The notes beneath the pieces are model-generated. The model was not told the DNA's origin and searched no databases. It saw only the letters and a program-made list of their open reading frames with translations. This document shows, one piece after another, positions 42,831 to 52,782 of a DNA stretch of 64,000 nucleotides; position 1 is the first letter of the stretch, and each line of letters opens with the position of its first letter. The DNA is from JALHST01 sp038316335 (GTDB taxonomy: Bacteria > Bacteroidota > Bacteroidia > Flavobacteriales > Flavobacteriaceae): positions 37,515 to 101,514 of the forward strand of contig JBBQAM010000008.1 of assembly GCA_038316335.1 (NCBI GenBank). The letters are read 5' to 3'. The position numbers and the translations under genes are program-made.

Positions 42831-44723
42831 CTAATTTTCACGAACGATAAGCACAGGAATGTCGACTTTGTGACGCACGGCATCAACGGTCGTTCCAAAA
42901 AGAAGGTCCATTACTAATTTATGGCCATGGGATCCCAAGATCAAAATATCAAAATTGCCCTTGTTGACGATTTCGGGAATTTTTTTCTTGGGGTTTCCAA
43001 AGCCCAATTGAACCTCGACTTGATACCCCATTTGAATCAGTCTTGATTGGTAATCACTTAAATACTGCTGATCACTTGACGTTTCAAAATCGGCAATACT
43101 GCTTCCATAAATCAAAGCTCCTGCAGTTTCGACGATATGGATCAGGGTAAAGGAAGCCGTCTTCGTGCCTAATTGGAGGGCGCTCGCGACCGACTTGTCA
43201 TCGACTGTTGAGAAATCAAGGGCTATGGCAATTCGACCATACTTGATCATATCGGGTTTTATGTCTAAAATAACCTCCCGTATATGGGGTACCATATTGG
43301 GTTCGTTTATTTTTGCACGTAACATCGGTTTGGCCATAATATATACCAAGAGTACTAAGGCACCTATCGCAATAGGTACCACAAATATCCAAATATAAAT
43401 TGGCTCATCACTTGTTCTTAGCCAACTCGTGATTTCATCGAAAACAAGTTTGGCGTTCAATGCCACAATAACTAAAGCCACAGTCCAGGAAGCCAATTTC
43501 GTCCATATCCCAATGGCAAAAGACCCCATTTTCTTTTTGTCACTCACAAAATGAATCAGCGGTATAATGGCAAATCCCAACTGCAAACTCAATACTACTT
43601 GACTAAGCACCAACAAGTCGCCCGTAGCCCTTTCCCCAAAATAAATGACCGTGATCAACGCGGGTATAATGGCAATGATCCGTGTAATGATGCGACGCAC
43701 CCATGGCTGAATACGTAGATTTAAATAGCCTTCCATGACGATCTGACCAGCCAATGTGCCTGTTATGGTACTGCTCTGACCCGCTGCAATCAGTGCCAAC
43801 GCGAATAGAATAGCAGCCCATTTGCTTCCCAATAAAGGTTCTAACAACTTGTGGGCATCCTGAATTTCAGCAACTTCGAACATCCCATTTTTATAGAACA
43901 CCGCGGCGGCTAGTATAAGTATGGCCGCATTTACGAAGAAGGCGAGATTCAAGGCTATGGCCGAATCGATCAGATTATATTTTATGGCCTGTTTTATGCC
44001 TTTTGGGTCTTTTTCAAATTTACGTGTCTGAACCAATGACGAATGCAAATAGAGGTTGTGGGGCATAACGGTAGCCCCTATTATTCCTATGGCAATATAG
44101 AGGGCGGCACTATTGGGGAGTGAAGGTACGAGCCCAGAGGCCACATCGACAATATCGGGCCGGGCCAGAATCATTTCGACCAAAAAGGAAACGCCGATAA
44201 TGGCAATGAGGGCAATTATGAAGGCCTCCATCTTGCGAATTCCCTTGTTGATGAGGAACAATAACAAAAAAGTATCGAATACGGTAATGCACACTCCCCA
44301 AAGCAACGGGATATCGAACAACAACTGCAACCCGATGGCCATTCCCAAGACTTCCGCCAAGTCACAGGCGGCAATGGCGATCTCGGCAAAAATATAGAGC
44401 ATGAAATTAACAGGGCGCGAATAGGTTTCGCGAGAGGCCTGCGCCAAATCACGGCCTTGTACAATGCCCAATCGGGCACTCAAACTTTGAAGTAATAAGG
44501 CCATGATATTCGACATAAGCAATACCCACAACAATTTGTACCCGAATTGACTGCCCCCAGCCAAATCGGTCGCCCAATTGCCGGGATCCATATACCCTAC
44601 ACTTATTAAATAAGCCGGACCGAAAAATGCAGCGATCTTTTTCCAGACCGATGCATTTTGAGATACCGATACCGATCCATGTACTTCTTCAAGTGACTTA
44701 CTTTTCTCTTTATCCATTTTCAA
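42831..44723 (-). CDS. mntH: Nramp-family Mn2+/divalent metal transporter with C-terminal Usp domain
   Basis: 630 aa. Residues ~30-455 are Nramp: DPGNWATD (metal-binding Asp/Asn in TM1), AEVLGMAIGLQLLF, MPHNLYLHSSLV (TM6 motif), and GQSSTITGTLAGQIVMEG. Residues ~485-630 are a universal-stress-protein domain (GRIAIALDFSTVDDKSVASA; DILILGSHGHKLVMDLLFGT; VDIPVLIVREN), with the GSHG nucleotide-binding loop. Bacterial MntH is normally ~410-450 aa, so the Usp tail is an addition, possibly ATP/stress sensing. Last gene of the mntR-OMP-mntH operon, 5 bp after the OMP gene. Confidence 0.92.
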   Translation of the reverse strand: MKMDKEKSKSLEEVHGSVSVSQNASVWKKIAAFFGPAYLISVGYMDPGNWATDLAGGSQFGYKLLWVLLMSNIMALLLQSLSARLGIVQGRDLAQASRETYSRPVNFMLYIFAEIAIAACDLAEVLGMAIGLQLLFDIPLLWGVCITVFDTFLLLFLINKGIRKMEAFIIALIAIIGVSFLVEMILARPDIVDVASGLVPSLPNSAALYIAIGIIGATVMPHNLYLHSSLVQTRKFEKDPKGIKQAIKYNLIDSAIALNLAFFVNAAILILAAAVFYKNGMFEVAEIQDAHKLLEPLLGSKWAAILFALALIAAGQSSTITGTLAGQIVMEGYLNLRIQPWVRRIITRIIAIIPALITVIYFGERATGDLLVLSQVVLSLQLGFAIIPLIHFVSDKKKMGSFAIGIWTKLASWTVALVIVALNAKLVFDEITSWLRTSDEPIYIWIFVVPIAIGALVLLVYIMAKPMLRAKINEPNMVPHIREVILDIKPDMIKYGRIAIALDFSTVDDKSVASALQLGTKTASFTLIHIVETAGALIYGSSIADFETSSDQQYLSDYQSRLIQMGYQVEVQLGFGNPKKKIPEIVNKGNFDILILGSHGHKLVMDLLFGTTVDAVRHKVDIPVLIVREN

Positions 44724-44728
44724 TCGTT

Positions 44729-45526
44729 TTAATCCGGAATCCTTAAACTGATGCCCGTACTCAATAAAAGGTCTTGTCCCTGGGTAATACTCCTTCCCAA
44801 AGTGATGTCTAACTGTAGGTTGGGCAGTAAAAGATAGGTGGCCCCAAGATCCCAGTAATGATCGGCACTGCCAAGCTCCGGGAGATTGCCATAGAGTTCC
44901 ACATAGAAACCTACAACCGACGTCATGGTATACCCATAAGACAATGAATAGAGATACCGCAACTGTGCAGCGTCCCCGCCCATTGCTGCACCTATATTAT
45001 ATCCCAAAGACGATTTTTCACTCAAGGTATGGCTAAATGCGAACCGTAGATCAACGCCGGTCGTTGCAGGTCGAAAATCCGAGCTGGCTAGAAATGGCAA
45101 TGACAAATGGGCAAGCAATGCCATCGCAGGCCATCTGCTCACTTGATCTGAAATAGGGACTTTTACGCCCAAAAGCAGGGGCGATAACCCGCTTTGAGAC
45201 GTACGCGCCGAGTCAGATGCCCGATTGATGCGCTCCAGATAATCCCATCCCAAGCGCAGTTCAAGATTGTCAAGCAATCCGTAGCGGATCAGGGTCGTAT
45301 TAAAGGCTTTGGTTCTATAGTCGTTGATCTCTTTCCGAAAAGATTCAAAGTACCCGCCAGCTTCTACTTGCAAATACTTTCGGGGTACGATGCTGGCCGA
45401 TTCGGTTACATCGGGCCTGTCGGTGACCATTGGCTCATAGGCTAGGGGAAGGTCTTGTGCAATCCCCTCTCCCCAACAAAAGACACCTACCATTAGGCCC
45501 GTATATTTCTTTAAACTTGGGTTCAT
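44729..45526 (-). CDS. Outer-membrane transporter-like protein (MetA-pathway/phenol degradation family)
   Basis: 265 aa, signal peptide to GIAQ. MVTDRPDVTESASIVPRKYL and VEAGGYFES are typical of the PF13557-type outer-membrane barrel; alternating beta strands to the C-terminal ITLGRSITQGQDLLLSTGIS. Overlaps mntR by 4 bp and precedes mntH by 5 bp, so it may let manganese or another metal through the outer membrane (inferred from context). Confidence 0.8.
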   Translation of the reverse strand: MNPSLKKYTGLMVGVFCWGEGIAQDLPLAYEPMVTDRPDVTESASIVPRKYLQVEAGGYFESFRKEINDYRTKAFNTTLIRYGLLDNLELRLGWDYLERINRASDSARTSQSGLSPLLLGVKVPISDQVSRWPAMALLAHLSLPFLASSDFRPATTGVDLRFAFSHTLSEKSSLGYNIGAAMGGDAAQLRYLYSLSYGYTMTSVVGFYVELYGNLPELGSADHYWDLGATYLLLPNLQLDITLGRSITQGQDLLLSTGISLRIPD

Positions 45527-46176
45527 CCGAGGTTGATAAATAAATTGGCCGCAATTTGTTCGGAAATCAACAGATTTCGTTGCTTTATCTGGATATGGAG
45601 CGACCCATCGAATTCTTCCTTATCGAGCACTTTGATCGTATCGCCCAGGGCAATTTTATGCTTATCTAAAAACTTCAGAAAAGTGGCCGAAGAATCCTTC
45701 ACCCCTATGCAAAGTCCCATGGCATTGATGGGAGCCTCGCTTAGCAAGATTTTCACCATCTCCTTGAACTTCCCATCTTTCGCCGGAATGGGATCCCCAT
45801 GGGGATCTAATTTTGGGTACCCAAGATAGGTGTCAAGTTTATCAACTAATTTTTCACTTTTTATGTGTTCCAACTGTTCGGCGACCTCATGTACCTCATC
45901 CCACTGAAAATCAAGCTTGTCAACTAGAAAGACCTCCCAAAGGCGATGCTTCCTTATGATCGATAAGGCCAGCTTGCGACCCGATTCGGTCAAGGAGACA
46001 CCTTGGTATTTTTTGTAATTCACTAAATTCTTTTCGGATAGCTTTTTCATCATATCGGTCACAGAAGACGGTTTGGTCTCCATTTTTTCGGCAATCGCAT
46101 TGGTCGATACCATCTTTTCGTTTCCGATTCCCAGATGGTATATCGCCTTAATATAGTTTTCTTCCGAAAATGTCAT
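45523..46176 (-). CDS. mntR: DtxR/MntR-family metal-dependent repressor
   Basis: 217 aa. HTH (STNAIAEKMETKPSSVTDMM KK in the usual first 60 residues), dimer/metal-binding domain (LTESGRKLALSIIRKHRLWE; EVAEQLEHIKSEKLVDKLDT; LDPHGDPIP), and a FeoA-like SH3 tail (IALGDTIKVLDKEEFDGSLH). Represses uptake genes when Mn2+ or Fe2+ is plentiful. First gene of its operon; a palindromic site lies upstream (46230-46245). Confidence 0.93.
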   Translation of the reverse strand: MTFSEENYIKAIYHLGIGNEKMVSTNAIAEKMETKPSSVTDMMKKLSEKNLVNYKKYQGVSLTESGRKLALSIIRKHRLWEVFLVDKLDFQWDEVHEVAEQLEHIKSEKLVDKLDTYLGYPKLDPHGDPIPAKDGKFKEMVKILLSEAPINAMGLCIGVKDSSATFLKFLDKHKIALGDTIKVLDKEEFDGSLHIQIKQRNLLISEQIAANLFINLG

Positions 46177-46195
46177 TCAAATCTATTTATACGAA

Positions 46196-46223
46196 CAAAA
46201 ATAGTAATTTTTATTAAACCAAA
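46196..46223 (-). promoter_or_regulatory. Probable mntR promoter
   Basis: TATTTTTG on the minus strand (46203-46196) fits TAnnTTTG, 19 bp before the mntR start; TTTG at 46223-46220 is 16 bp upstream of it, shorter than the usual spacing. Confidence 0.45.
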
Positions 46224-46229
46224 TATTTT

Positions 46230-46245
46230 TTTAGTCATATCTAAA
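46230..46245. promoter_or_regulatory. Candidate MntR operator
   Basis: TTTAGTCATATCTAAA: arms TTTAG/CTAAA around six bases, between divergent mntR and the lycopene cyclase gene. DtxR-type sites have similar TTAG/CTAA arms. Unproven. Confidence 0.35.
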
Positions 46246-46292
46246 TATCTTTTGTTTTGGTACGCTTAAAGTTGCTTAACTTGCCCCCTGAG

Positions 46293-47453
46293 ATGCACGC
46301 CGCCAAAAAATTCGACTATATCATAATAGGGGCCGGGGCCGCTGGCCTTTTATTGGCCGACGCCTTTGGAAAAGATCCGTTTTTTAGTGGGATGTCTATT
46401 TTACTCCTTGACAAGGAATCTAAAAACACCAATGATCGCACGTGGTGTTTTTGGGAAAAGGAGCAAGGTGCATTTGACCCTATTTTATACCACACTTGGC
46501 AAAAGATGTACTTCGCAGGCCAGCACTTTTCGCAATCTTTTGATATTTCACCTTATCGGTATAAGATGCTACGTGGGATTGACTTTTATACTGAATATCT
46601 TTCGCGAATTACCAGGTATGATACTATCACCTTTGTACAGGAAGGAGTCAATCAAATTACAGAGATCGATTCCCTGGTACGTGTAGAAACCACGCAGGAT
46701 ACCTATATAGCGAATAAGGTCTTCAATAGTATATTTTCTTTCGAATTGATAACAAAGCAACAAGAATATCCGGTTTTGCAGCAGCACTTTGTAGGTTGGT
46801 TTGTAAAAAGCGAACGTGCCCTATTTGATGAAGACCAGGCCACCTTCATGGACTTTTCGATTCCTCAAAAAGGCAATACCCGGTTTATGTATGTCTTGCC
46901 ATTTTCACCAACCGAAGCCTTAGTCGAATATACCCTTTTCTCTGAAAAATTACTTCCAACAATCGACTATGAAACGGCCATCAGGACCTATCTGGAAGAC
47001 CATTTGAAGTGTAGCTCATTTCGCATAGTGAACAAGGAACAGGGAAGCATTCCCATGACGTGTTATGATTTTTCAAAACACACTACCCAAAATATCATAA
47101 ACATCGGTACTGCTGGGGGTTGGGCAAAACCGAGTACCGGCTTCACCTTTAAGAATACGTTAAAAAAAACAGCGCTATTGGTTGCACATCTGAAAGCGGG
47201 AAAATCATTCGAGTCCTTTTCAAAAAAAAATAAATTTTGGTATTACGACCTGCTATTGCTCGACATTCTTCATTATGATAACTCCAAAGGATCTATAATT
47301 TTCGAAAGCCTCTTTAAAAATAGGAAGCCTGGGTTGATCTTAAAATTTCTAGATGAAGAGACCAGTTTTTGGGAAGACCTAAAAATTATCGCGGCCTGTC
47401 CTAAGAAAGAATTCATAAAAGCCCTGTTTATAAGGCTTAAAGGGAGGTTTTAA
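46293..47453 (+). CDS. crtY: Lycopene cyclase (CrtY-type)
   Basis: 386 aa from the ATG at 46293 (MHAAKKFDY), which puts the FAD-binding GAGAAGLLLADAF at residues ~12-24; a TTG at 46257 would add 12 residues. Signature NDRTWCFWEKEQGAF, then KMLRGIDFYTEYL and the late GTAGGWAKPSTGFTFKNTLK, all characteristic of bacterial lycopene beta-cyclases. It converts lycopene ends to beta-rings in carotenoid (zeaxanthin-type pigment) synthesis at the inner membrane. No other crt gene is adjacent. A polyprenyl synthase that could feed it lies at 59.3-60.3 kb. Confidence 0.92.
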   Translation: MHAAKKFDYIIIGAGAAGLLLADAFGKDPFFSGMSILLLDKESKNTNDRTWCFWEKEQGAFDPILYHTWQKMYFAGQHFSQSFDISPYRYKMLRGIDFYTEYLSRITRYDTITFVQEGVNQITEIDSLVRVETTQDTYIANKVFNSIFSFELITKQQEYPVLQQHFVGWFVKSERALFDEDQATFMDFSIPQKGNTRFMYVLPFSPTEALVEYTLFSEKLLPTIDYETAIRTYLEDHLKCSSFRIVNKEQGSIPMTCYDFSKHTTQNIINIGTAGGWAKPSTGFTFKNTLKKTALLVAHLKAGKSFESFSKKNKFWYYDLLLLDILHYDNSKGSIIFESLFKNRKPGLILKFLDEETSFWEDLKIIAACPKKEFIKALFIRLKGRF

Positions 47454-47610
47454 CTTTTAACTTCCCGAAAATCCATTTTTTTTAATTAACATTTGACCAT
47501 TAATATGTTAAAAATCACAGGGCATATTTAAGAAATTTTTAAGATACCGCACATTTGTGGATCAAATTCATATATTTACCATACAAACAACCCTTTAGAA
47601 CCTAAAGAAT

Positions 47611-50600
47611 ATGAAGAACCAACCTGTTTTTAAAAAGAAGCGTGGAAGTACGAATTACGCCTTTTTTACCCTATTTTTATTTTTTGGGGGAATTCTGTTT
47701 TCCATTGGCCTCGCCCAAACGACGGTCACGGGAAACGTAACCTCCGCAGAGGATGGGATGCCCTTACCAGGGGTCTCGGTTATTGATGCCAACAACACTA
47801 CCAACGGGGTCAATACCGATTTCGATGGAAATTATTCGATCACGCTTGACAATGGCAATACCAGTCTGAGGTTTAGCTATATCGGCTTTAAACCTTCTGT
47901 TGTTGCAGTTAACAACCAAAGTACTATCAATGTTACCTTGGAAGTCGATGTTGCCAACTTGGATGAAGTGGTCGTTGTAGGATATGGCACACAAAAGAAA
48001 GCCACCGTTACTGGGGCAGTGACTGCCGTGCAAGGAGATATCCTTGAAACCTCCCCTGCCGTAAGCCTTTCGAATTCCTTGGCTGGTCGATTGCCTGGCT
48101 TGGTGGTCATTCAGACCAACGGGGAACCTGGAAATGACGAATCTACCATTAGTATTCGGGGTACGAATACCTTAGGAAACAATCAACCGCTTATTGTAAT
48201 CGACGGTATTCCGGATCGTGATGGAGGTATCGGTCGTTTAAACGGATATGACATTGAAAATATCTCGGTGTTGAAAGATGCCTCGGCCGCCATTTATGGT
48301 GCCCGAGCTGCGAATGGTGCCATCATCGTCACCACCAAACAAGGCAGGTCTGGAAAACCGACCATTACCTATGATGCCAATTTTGGATTAAACCAGCCGA
48401 CCTTGCTTCCAGAAATGTCAAATGCGGTCGAATATGCCAAAATACGAAATGAATTTCCAGTATATAATATTCCCGCAAACGAATGGGATGCGGCGTGGGC
48501 CAGCCAGCAGGCTACGGGCAGTTATACCTCCCCGACCCCTGGCGTGGGAACCATAAACGCCCCTTTTAGTCCGGAGGCCGTTACGGCATACGGCAATGGT
48601 TCAGATCCTTATCTCTATCCGAACACCGATTGGTTCGGGGATACCTTTAAGGATTGGGCCGGACAAAGCAACCACAATTTATCGATACGTGGGGGTAGCG
48701 AAGCCATCAAGTACTATTCGTCCTTAGGCTATACCAATCAGGAGGCGGCCTATAAAAACTCCGCAAACCGGTTCCAACAATATAATTTTAGGATCAATAC
48801 CGATGCAAAGATCAATGAATACATCAGTACGAAATTGGGGATTGCTGCACGGAAGGAAATACGTCAATTCCCAACCGAGGGAGCAGGCGCTATTTTTCGG
48901 ATGCTGATGCGTGGGAAACCGACCGATGTGGCCGTTTGGCCAAACGGTCTCCCGGGTCCCGATATTGAAAACGGGCAGAACCCAGTGGTAATCACAACAA
49001 ATGCAACAGGGTATAATAAGCAACCGACCGATTATCTTCAGTTCACGGGTTCCATAGATTTTACCAACCCTTGGGTCGATGGTCTGAAATTGACCCTTCT
49101 CGCGGGAATTGAACAAATTCAATCTCGATTGAAGCGATGGGATACCCCTTGGACACTGTATTATTTAAACCGGGATGAATACACCGCCACGGGCAATGTT
49201 GTCTTGGACGGAGCGATTCGGTCTAATTTTACGGATCCCCGCTTGACACAGAGTGCCGTAAATACGTTAAACACCAATTTAACGGCTCTTCTAAACTATG
49301 ATCGCACCATTGGGGAAGATCATACCATCAATTTATTGGCTGGGGTTACCAAGGAGGTCTTCCAAGGAGAGAGCTTTTTGGCCTTTCGAAGAAATTTTAT
49401 TTCCCCGGCAGTAGATCAATTGTTCGCGGGAGGAACGGTGGGCCAAAATACAGGCGGTAGCGCCTATAACCGAACGCGATTGGGTTATTATGGCCGTGTT
49501 CAATATAACTTTCAGGAAAAATACCTGGCCGAATTTATCTGGCGGTATGATGGGTCCTATATCTTCCCGGAAGCAGATCGTTTCGGTTTCTTCCCCGGGG
49601 TATTGGTTGGTTGGAACATTTCAAAGGAAAACTTTTTCAAGGTCGATTTCGTGGACTATTTGAAATTGAGAGCCTCCTATGGGCAAATGGGGAATGATCA
49701 AGTATTCTATAATGGGGCCTTACAGGAATATGCCTATCTCTCTACGTATGGCTTTGGCGAATACCCGATCAATAGCGAGGTAGTGACTTCATTACAGGAA
49801 ACCGTATTGGCCAACTCGAAGTTTACCTGGGAACGCGCCAACAACTTTAACGTTGGTCTTGATGGAATCGTACTGAATGGCAACCTAAGTTTTACTTTTG
49901 AGTATTTTAAAAACAAACGGGATAATATCTTGATCCAACAAACAGGTTCTACTCCAGGTTCCTCTGGAATTACAACATTATTACCTCCGGTGAATGCCGG
50001 TAAAGTAGATAACTCTGGTTTTGAATTTGCCTTGAACTATTATGGAGGCCATGAAGATGGATTCAAATGGGATGTTGGGGTAAATGGTGGCTATGCCAAA
50101 AACAAAGTGGTCTTTATGGATGAGATTCCCGGAGCTCCCGAATATCAGTTGCAGGAAGGCAAACCTATTGGGGCCTATTTGGTGTATGAATCGGATGGCG
50201 CCTTTTTAAACGAAGCCGAAATTGCCGCCAATACGTTGGACTATAGCGGGGTAACGGCCGAATTACGTCCTGGTGACATGAAGTTTAAGGACATTAATGG
50301 GGACGGCATCATCGATGGGGAAGATCAGGTTCGCCTAGATCAGAATAACACCCCTACCTTCAATTATGGAGCTACCTTTAATGCCTCTTATAAAAATTGG
50401 GATTTAAGCATGTTGCTTCAAGGTGCCACTGGAGCCTCCGTACGTATTTACACCGAATCAGGGGATATTGGGAATTATCTTAAGTACAGCTATGACCATC
50501 GTTGGAGTATTGACAATCCTAGCAGTACCGATCCTCGATTGGCCAGTAGGGGCGATACCTATTACACGGGTGGAAATTATGGAAATAATACCTACTTTTT

Positions 50601-50826
50601 GTTCAGCAAGAACTACATGCGTCTGAAAAACCTTCAAATAGCCTATAATTTCCCATCTGGACTTTTGGAGCCTTTTGGGGTAACCAAATTCAGGGTGTAC
50701 GTAAGTGGTTCGAACCTGATAACATTCAACAAGTACAAAATTTACGATCCCGAAACCACCAATGGTGCTGGTACGGTGTACCCACAATCCAGGATCATCA
50801 ACACCGGATTTAGTTTAACATTTTAA
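47611..50826 (+). CDS. SusC/RagA-type TonB-dependent receptor
   Basis: 1071 aa, full length. Signal peptide to GLAQ, carboxypeptidase-regulatory-like domain (TVTGNVTSAEDGMPLPGVSV; FSYIGF), TonB box region DEVVVVGYGTQ, plug domain (ISIRGTNTLGNNQPLIVIDG; LKDASAAIYGARAANGAIIV), long barrel, final strand RIINTGFSLTF. Pairs with the SusD 10 bp downstream to import an unknown oligomer. First gene of a five-gene locus. Confidence 0.97.
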   Translation: MKNQPVFKKKRGSTNYAFFTLFLFFGGILFSIGLAQTTVTGNVTSAEDGMPLPGVSVIDANNTTNGVNTDFDGNYSITLDNGNTSLRFSYIGFKPSVVAVNNQSTINVTLEVDVANLDEVVVVGYGTQKKATVTGAVTAVQGDILETSPAVSLSNSLAGRLPGLVVIQTNGEPGNDESTISIRGTNTLGNNQPLIVIDGIPDRDGGIGRLNGYDIENISVLKDASAAIYGARAANGAIIVTTKQGRSGKPTITYDANFGLNQPTLLPEMSNAVEYAKIRNEFPVYNIPANEWDAAWASQQATGSYTSPTPGVGTINAPFSPEAVTAYGNGSDPYLYPNTDWFGDTFKDWAGQSNHNLSIRGGSEAIKYYSSLGYTNQEAAYKNSANRFQQYNFRINTDAKINEYISTKLGIAARKEIRQFPTEGAGAIFRMLMRGKPTDVAVWPNGLPGPDIENGQNPVVITTNATGYNKQPTDYLQFTGSIDFTNPWVDGLKLTLLAGIEQIQSRLKRWDTPWTLYYLNRDEYTATGNVVLDGAIRSNFTDPRLTQSAVNTLNTNLTALLNYDRTIGEDHTINLLAGVTKEVFQGESFLAFRRNFISPAVDQLFAGGTVGQNTGGSAYNRTRLGYYGRVQYNFQEKYLAEFIWRYDGSYIFPEADRFGFFPGVLVGWNISKENFFKVDFVDYLKLRASYGQMGNDQVFYNGALQEYAYLSTYGFGEYPINSEVVTSLQETVLANSKFTWERANNFNVGLDGIVLNGNLSFTFEYFKNKRDNILIQQTGSTPGSSGITTLLPPVNAGKVDNSGFEFALNYYGGHEDGFKWDVGVNGGYAKNKVVFMDEIPGAPEYQLQEGKPIGAYLVYESDGAFLNEAEIAANTLDYSGVTAELRPGDMKFKDINGDGIIDGEDQVRLDQNNTPTFNYGATFNASYKNWDLSMLLQGATGASVRIYTESGDIGNYLKYSYDHRWSIDNPSSTDPRLASRGDTYYTGGNYGNNTYFLFSKNYMRLKNLQIAYNFPSGLLEPFGVTKFRVYVSGSNLITFNKYKIYDPETTNGAGTVYPQSRIINTGFSLTF

Positions 50827-50836
50827 TAAATCAGTT

Positions 50837-52711
50837 ATGAAAAAAAGAAGATTAGGATTTTGGGCAACGGCGTTCTTTTTGATGCTCTTGTCTTGTAACA
50901 AGGATTTTTTGGACACGCAACCCTTGGACAAAGTATCCAATGAGGCCACGTGGTCTGATGGGGCACTATCCCAGGCATTTATTTTCAATGTGTATTCCTA
51001 TTTGGGGTATGGCGGCTTTGAGGAACAATCGTTGGCGGCCTATACAGACGAAGCTATGTTTACACATTCTGGCCGTAACATCAATACGTTTACCGATGGC
51101 ACCGAAACCCCTTCCAATATGGGTTGGGTAAGCGGCACCTATGAATGGAACAACATGTACCTGGCGATTCGACAAGCCAATGTCGCCCTGCAGGAATTAC
51201 CAAATGCGACCTTTGACGACTCCGAACTAAAAGATCGACTCTTAGGGGAAGCCCATTTTCTTAGGGCCTATTACTATCAGCAATTACTACGTTTTTATGG
51301 CGGGATTCCCCTTATTGATACGCCTTACGGTTTAGACGAGGATTATACAGTAGCGCGAAATACCTATGAAGAATGTGTGAATTTTATTGTTGCCGATCTT
51401 GACATGGCTGCAACCCTATTGGCCGGAAAAGGTGCGACCCCTGGGCGTGCCACCGATTTAAGTGCCTTGGCCTTAAAATCGAGGGTCTTGTTGTATGCCG
51501 CTAGTGATCTGCATGATGGCCCGACAGCATCGGCCAATTCGTCTGAATTGGGCTCTTATGCCAATCTTGAATTGGTAGCCTATACTTCAGGTGATCGAGC
51601 GGCTCGCTGGAACGCTGCGAAAGCTGCGGCCAAAGCCGTCTTGGATGCTACTTCCGGTTATAAATTTGGCCTTTCGGCCCCTGTTAGTCCAGAAGAAGGA
51701 AAAGCCAACTATGTCTCCATTGCTATGGGCGGTAAAAGTTCAGTAGGGGATGCGGCGGCGACTTCAGAGCTTATCTTTCAACGAACCGAAACTCCTTTGT
51801 ATACCGCAGAGGACAACTGGCCTTTGGGCGGGTTGCATTATGGCATCAATAATGGGCCGAATGGATATCACAACTGGGCAGGTAACACGCCAATCCAACT
51901 TTTGGTAGATGACTATGAGATGATGGACGGCTCGCAATTCGACTGGTCAGATCCTACCATGGCTGCCGATCCTTACTTAAATCGCGATCCTCGTTTCTAT
52001 GCCACCATCCTATATGATGGGGCAAGTTGGAAACCGCGTCCTTCGGATGTTGCAGGTATTGACCCAGTGAACCAAGTGCAAACAGGGTATTACTCCGATG
52101 GAGCCGGTGGTACATGGAATGGAGTAGATACCAGACTTTCGATCATCGAGGATTGGAACGGCAGTAGAACGGGCTATTATACCCGTAAATTTATTGACCC
52201 GGATCCAGCAGTCGTTGACAACCAATCGAATTCCCAGGTTATTCCCTGGCCTTTCATACGGTACACCGAAATCGCCCTCAATTATATTGAGGCATCATTG
52301 GAAACAGGTGATGAAGGGGAAGCCATTAATTGGTTGAACCAAATTCGCTTTAGGGCAGGAATGCCTGCGGTTACCGATACGGGCACGGCACTTGTTGATA
52401 AATATCGCAATGAACGCCGTATCGAATTGGCCTACGAGGAACATCGCTATCATGACGCACGCCGCTGGATGATTCCGGCTGAAACCGTAGGTAGAGGTAT
52501 CAAGGTCATGAATACCCAAGCCAGTGTAAAAGCAGGTCAATCGGCATTATCTCCATATATTCATGACAAAACGGTCTATGACTACACCTATAACGTGGTT
52601 GACAATACAGAAAATGAGACCCGCGTTTGGGATGATAAAATGTATTACCGACCGATTAGTAGGGATGAGGTAAATCGTAATGATTTGTTGGTACAGAACC
52701 CAGGATATTAA
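50837..52711 (+). CDS. SusD/RagB-type outer-membrane lipoprotein
   Basis: 624 aa. Lipobox LLSC with Cys20. N-terminal FLDTQPLDKVSNEATW and the TPR-like helices LLGEAHFLRAYYYQQLLRFY, GGIPLIDTPYG are diagnostic; the C-terminal FIRYTEIALNYIEASLETGD and RNERRIELAYEEHRYHDARR complete the fold. Surface lid of the SusCD importer. Followed by a strong hairpin. Confidence 0.97.
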   Translation: MKKRRLGFWATAFFLMLLSCNKDFLDTQPLDKVSNEATWSDGALSQAFIFNVYSYLGYGGFEEQSLAAYTDEAMFTHSGRNINTFTDGTETPSNMGWVSGTYEWNNMYLAIRQANVALQELPNATFDDSELKDRLLGEAHFLRAYYYQQLLRFYGGIPLIDTPYGLDEDYTVARNTYEECVNFIVADLDMAATLLAGKGATPGRATDLSALALKSRVLLYAASDLHDGPTASANSSELGSYANLELVAYTSGDRAARWNAAKAAAKAVLDATSGYKFGLSAPVSPEEGKANYVSIAMGGKSSVGDAAATSELIFQRTETPLYTAEDNWPLGGLHYGINNGPNGYHNWAGNTPIQLLVDDYEMMDGSQFDWSDPTMAADPYLNRDPRFYATILYDGASWKPRPSDVAGIDPVNQVQTGYYSDGAGGTWNGVDTRLSIIEDWNGSRTGYYTRKFIDPDPAVVDNQSNSQVIPWPFIRYTEIALNYIEASLETGDEGEAINWLNQIRFRAGMPAVTDTGTALVDKYRNERRIELAYEEHRYHDARRWMIPAETVGRGIKVMNTQASVKAGQSALSPYIHDKTVYDYTYNVVDNTENETRVWDDKMYYRPISRDEVNRNDLLVQNPGY

Positions 52712-52733
52712 TTGAGTTAGTTTTTAATTTTAT

Positions 52734-52767
52734 AAGATTCTATCCTATTCATACGGGATAGAATCTT
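52734..52767 (+). terminator. Terminator/attenuator after susD
   Basis: Perfect 12-bp arms AAGATTCTATCC / GGATAGAATCTT with a 10-base loop, followed by TACTTTTATAG. Sits between susD and the UnbV gene, so downstream genes may be expressed less. Confidence 0.65.
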
Positions 52768-52782
52768 TACTTTTATAGTCAT

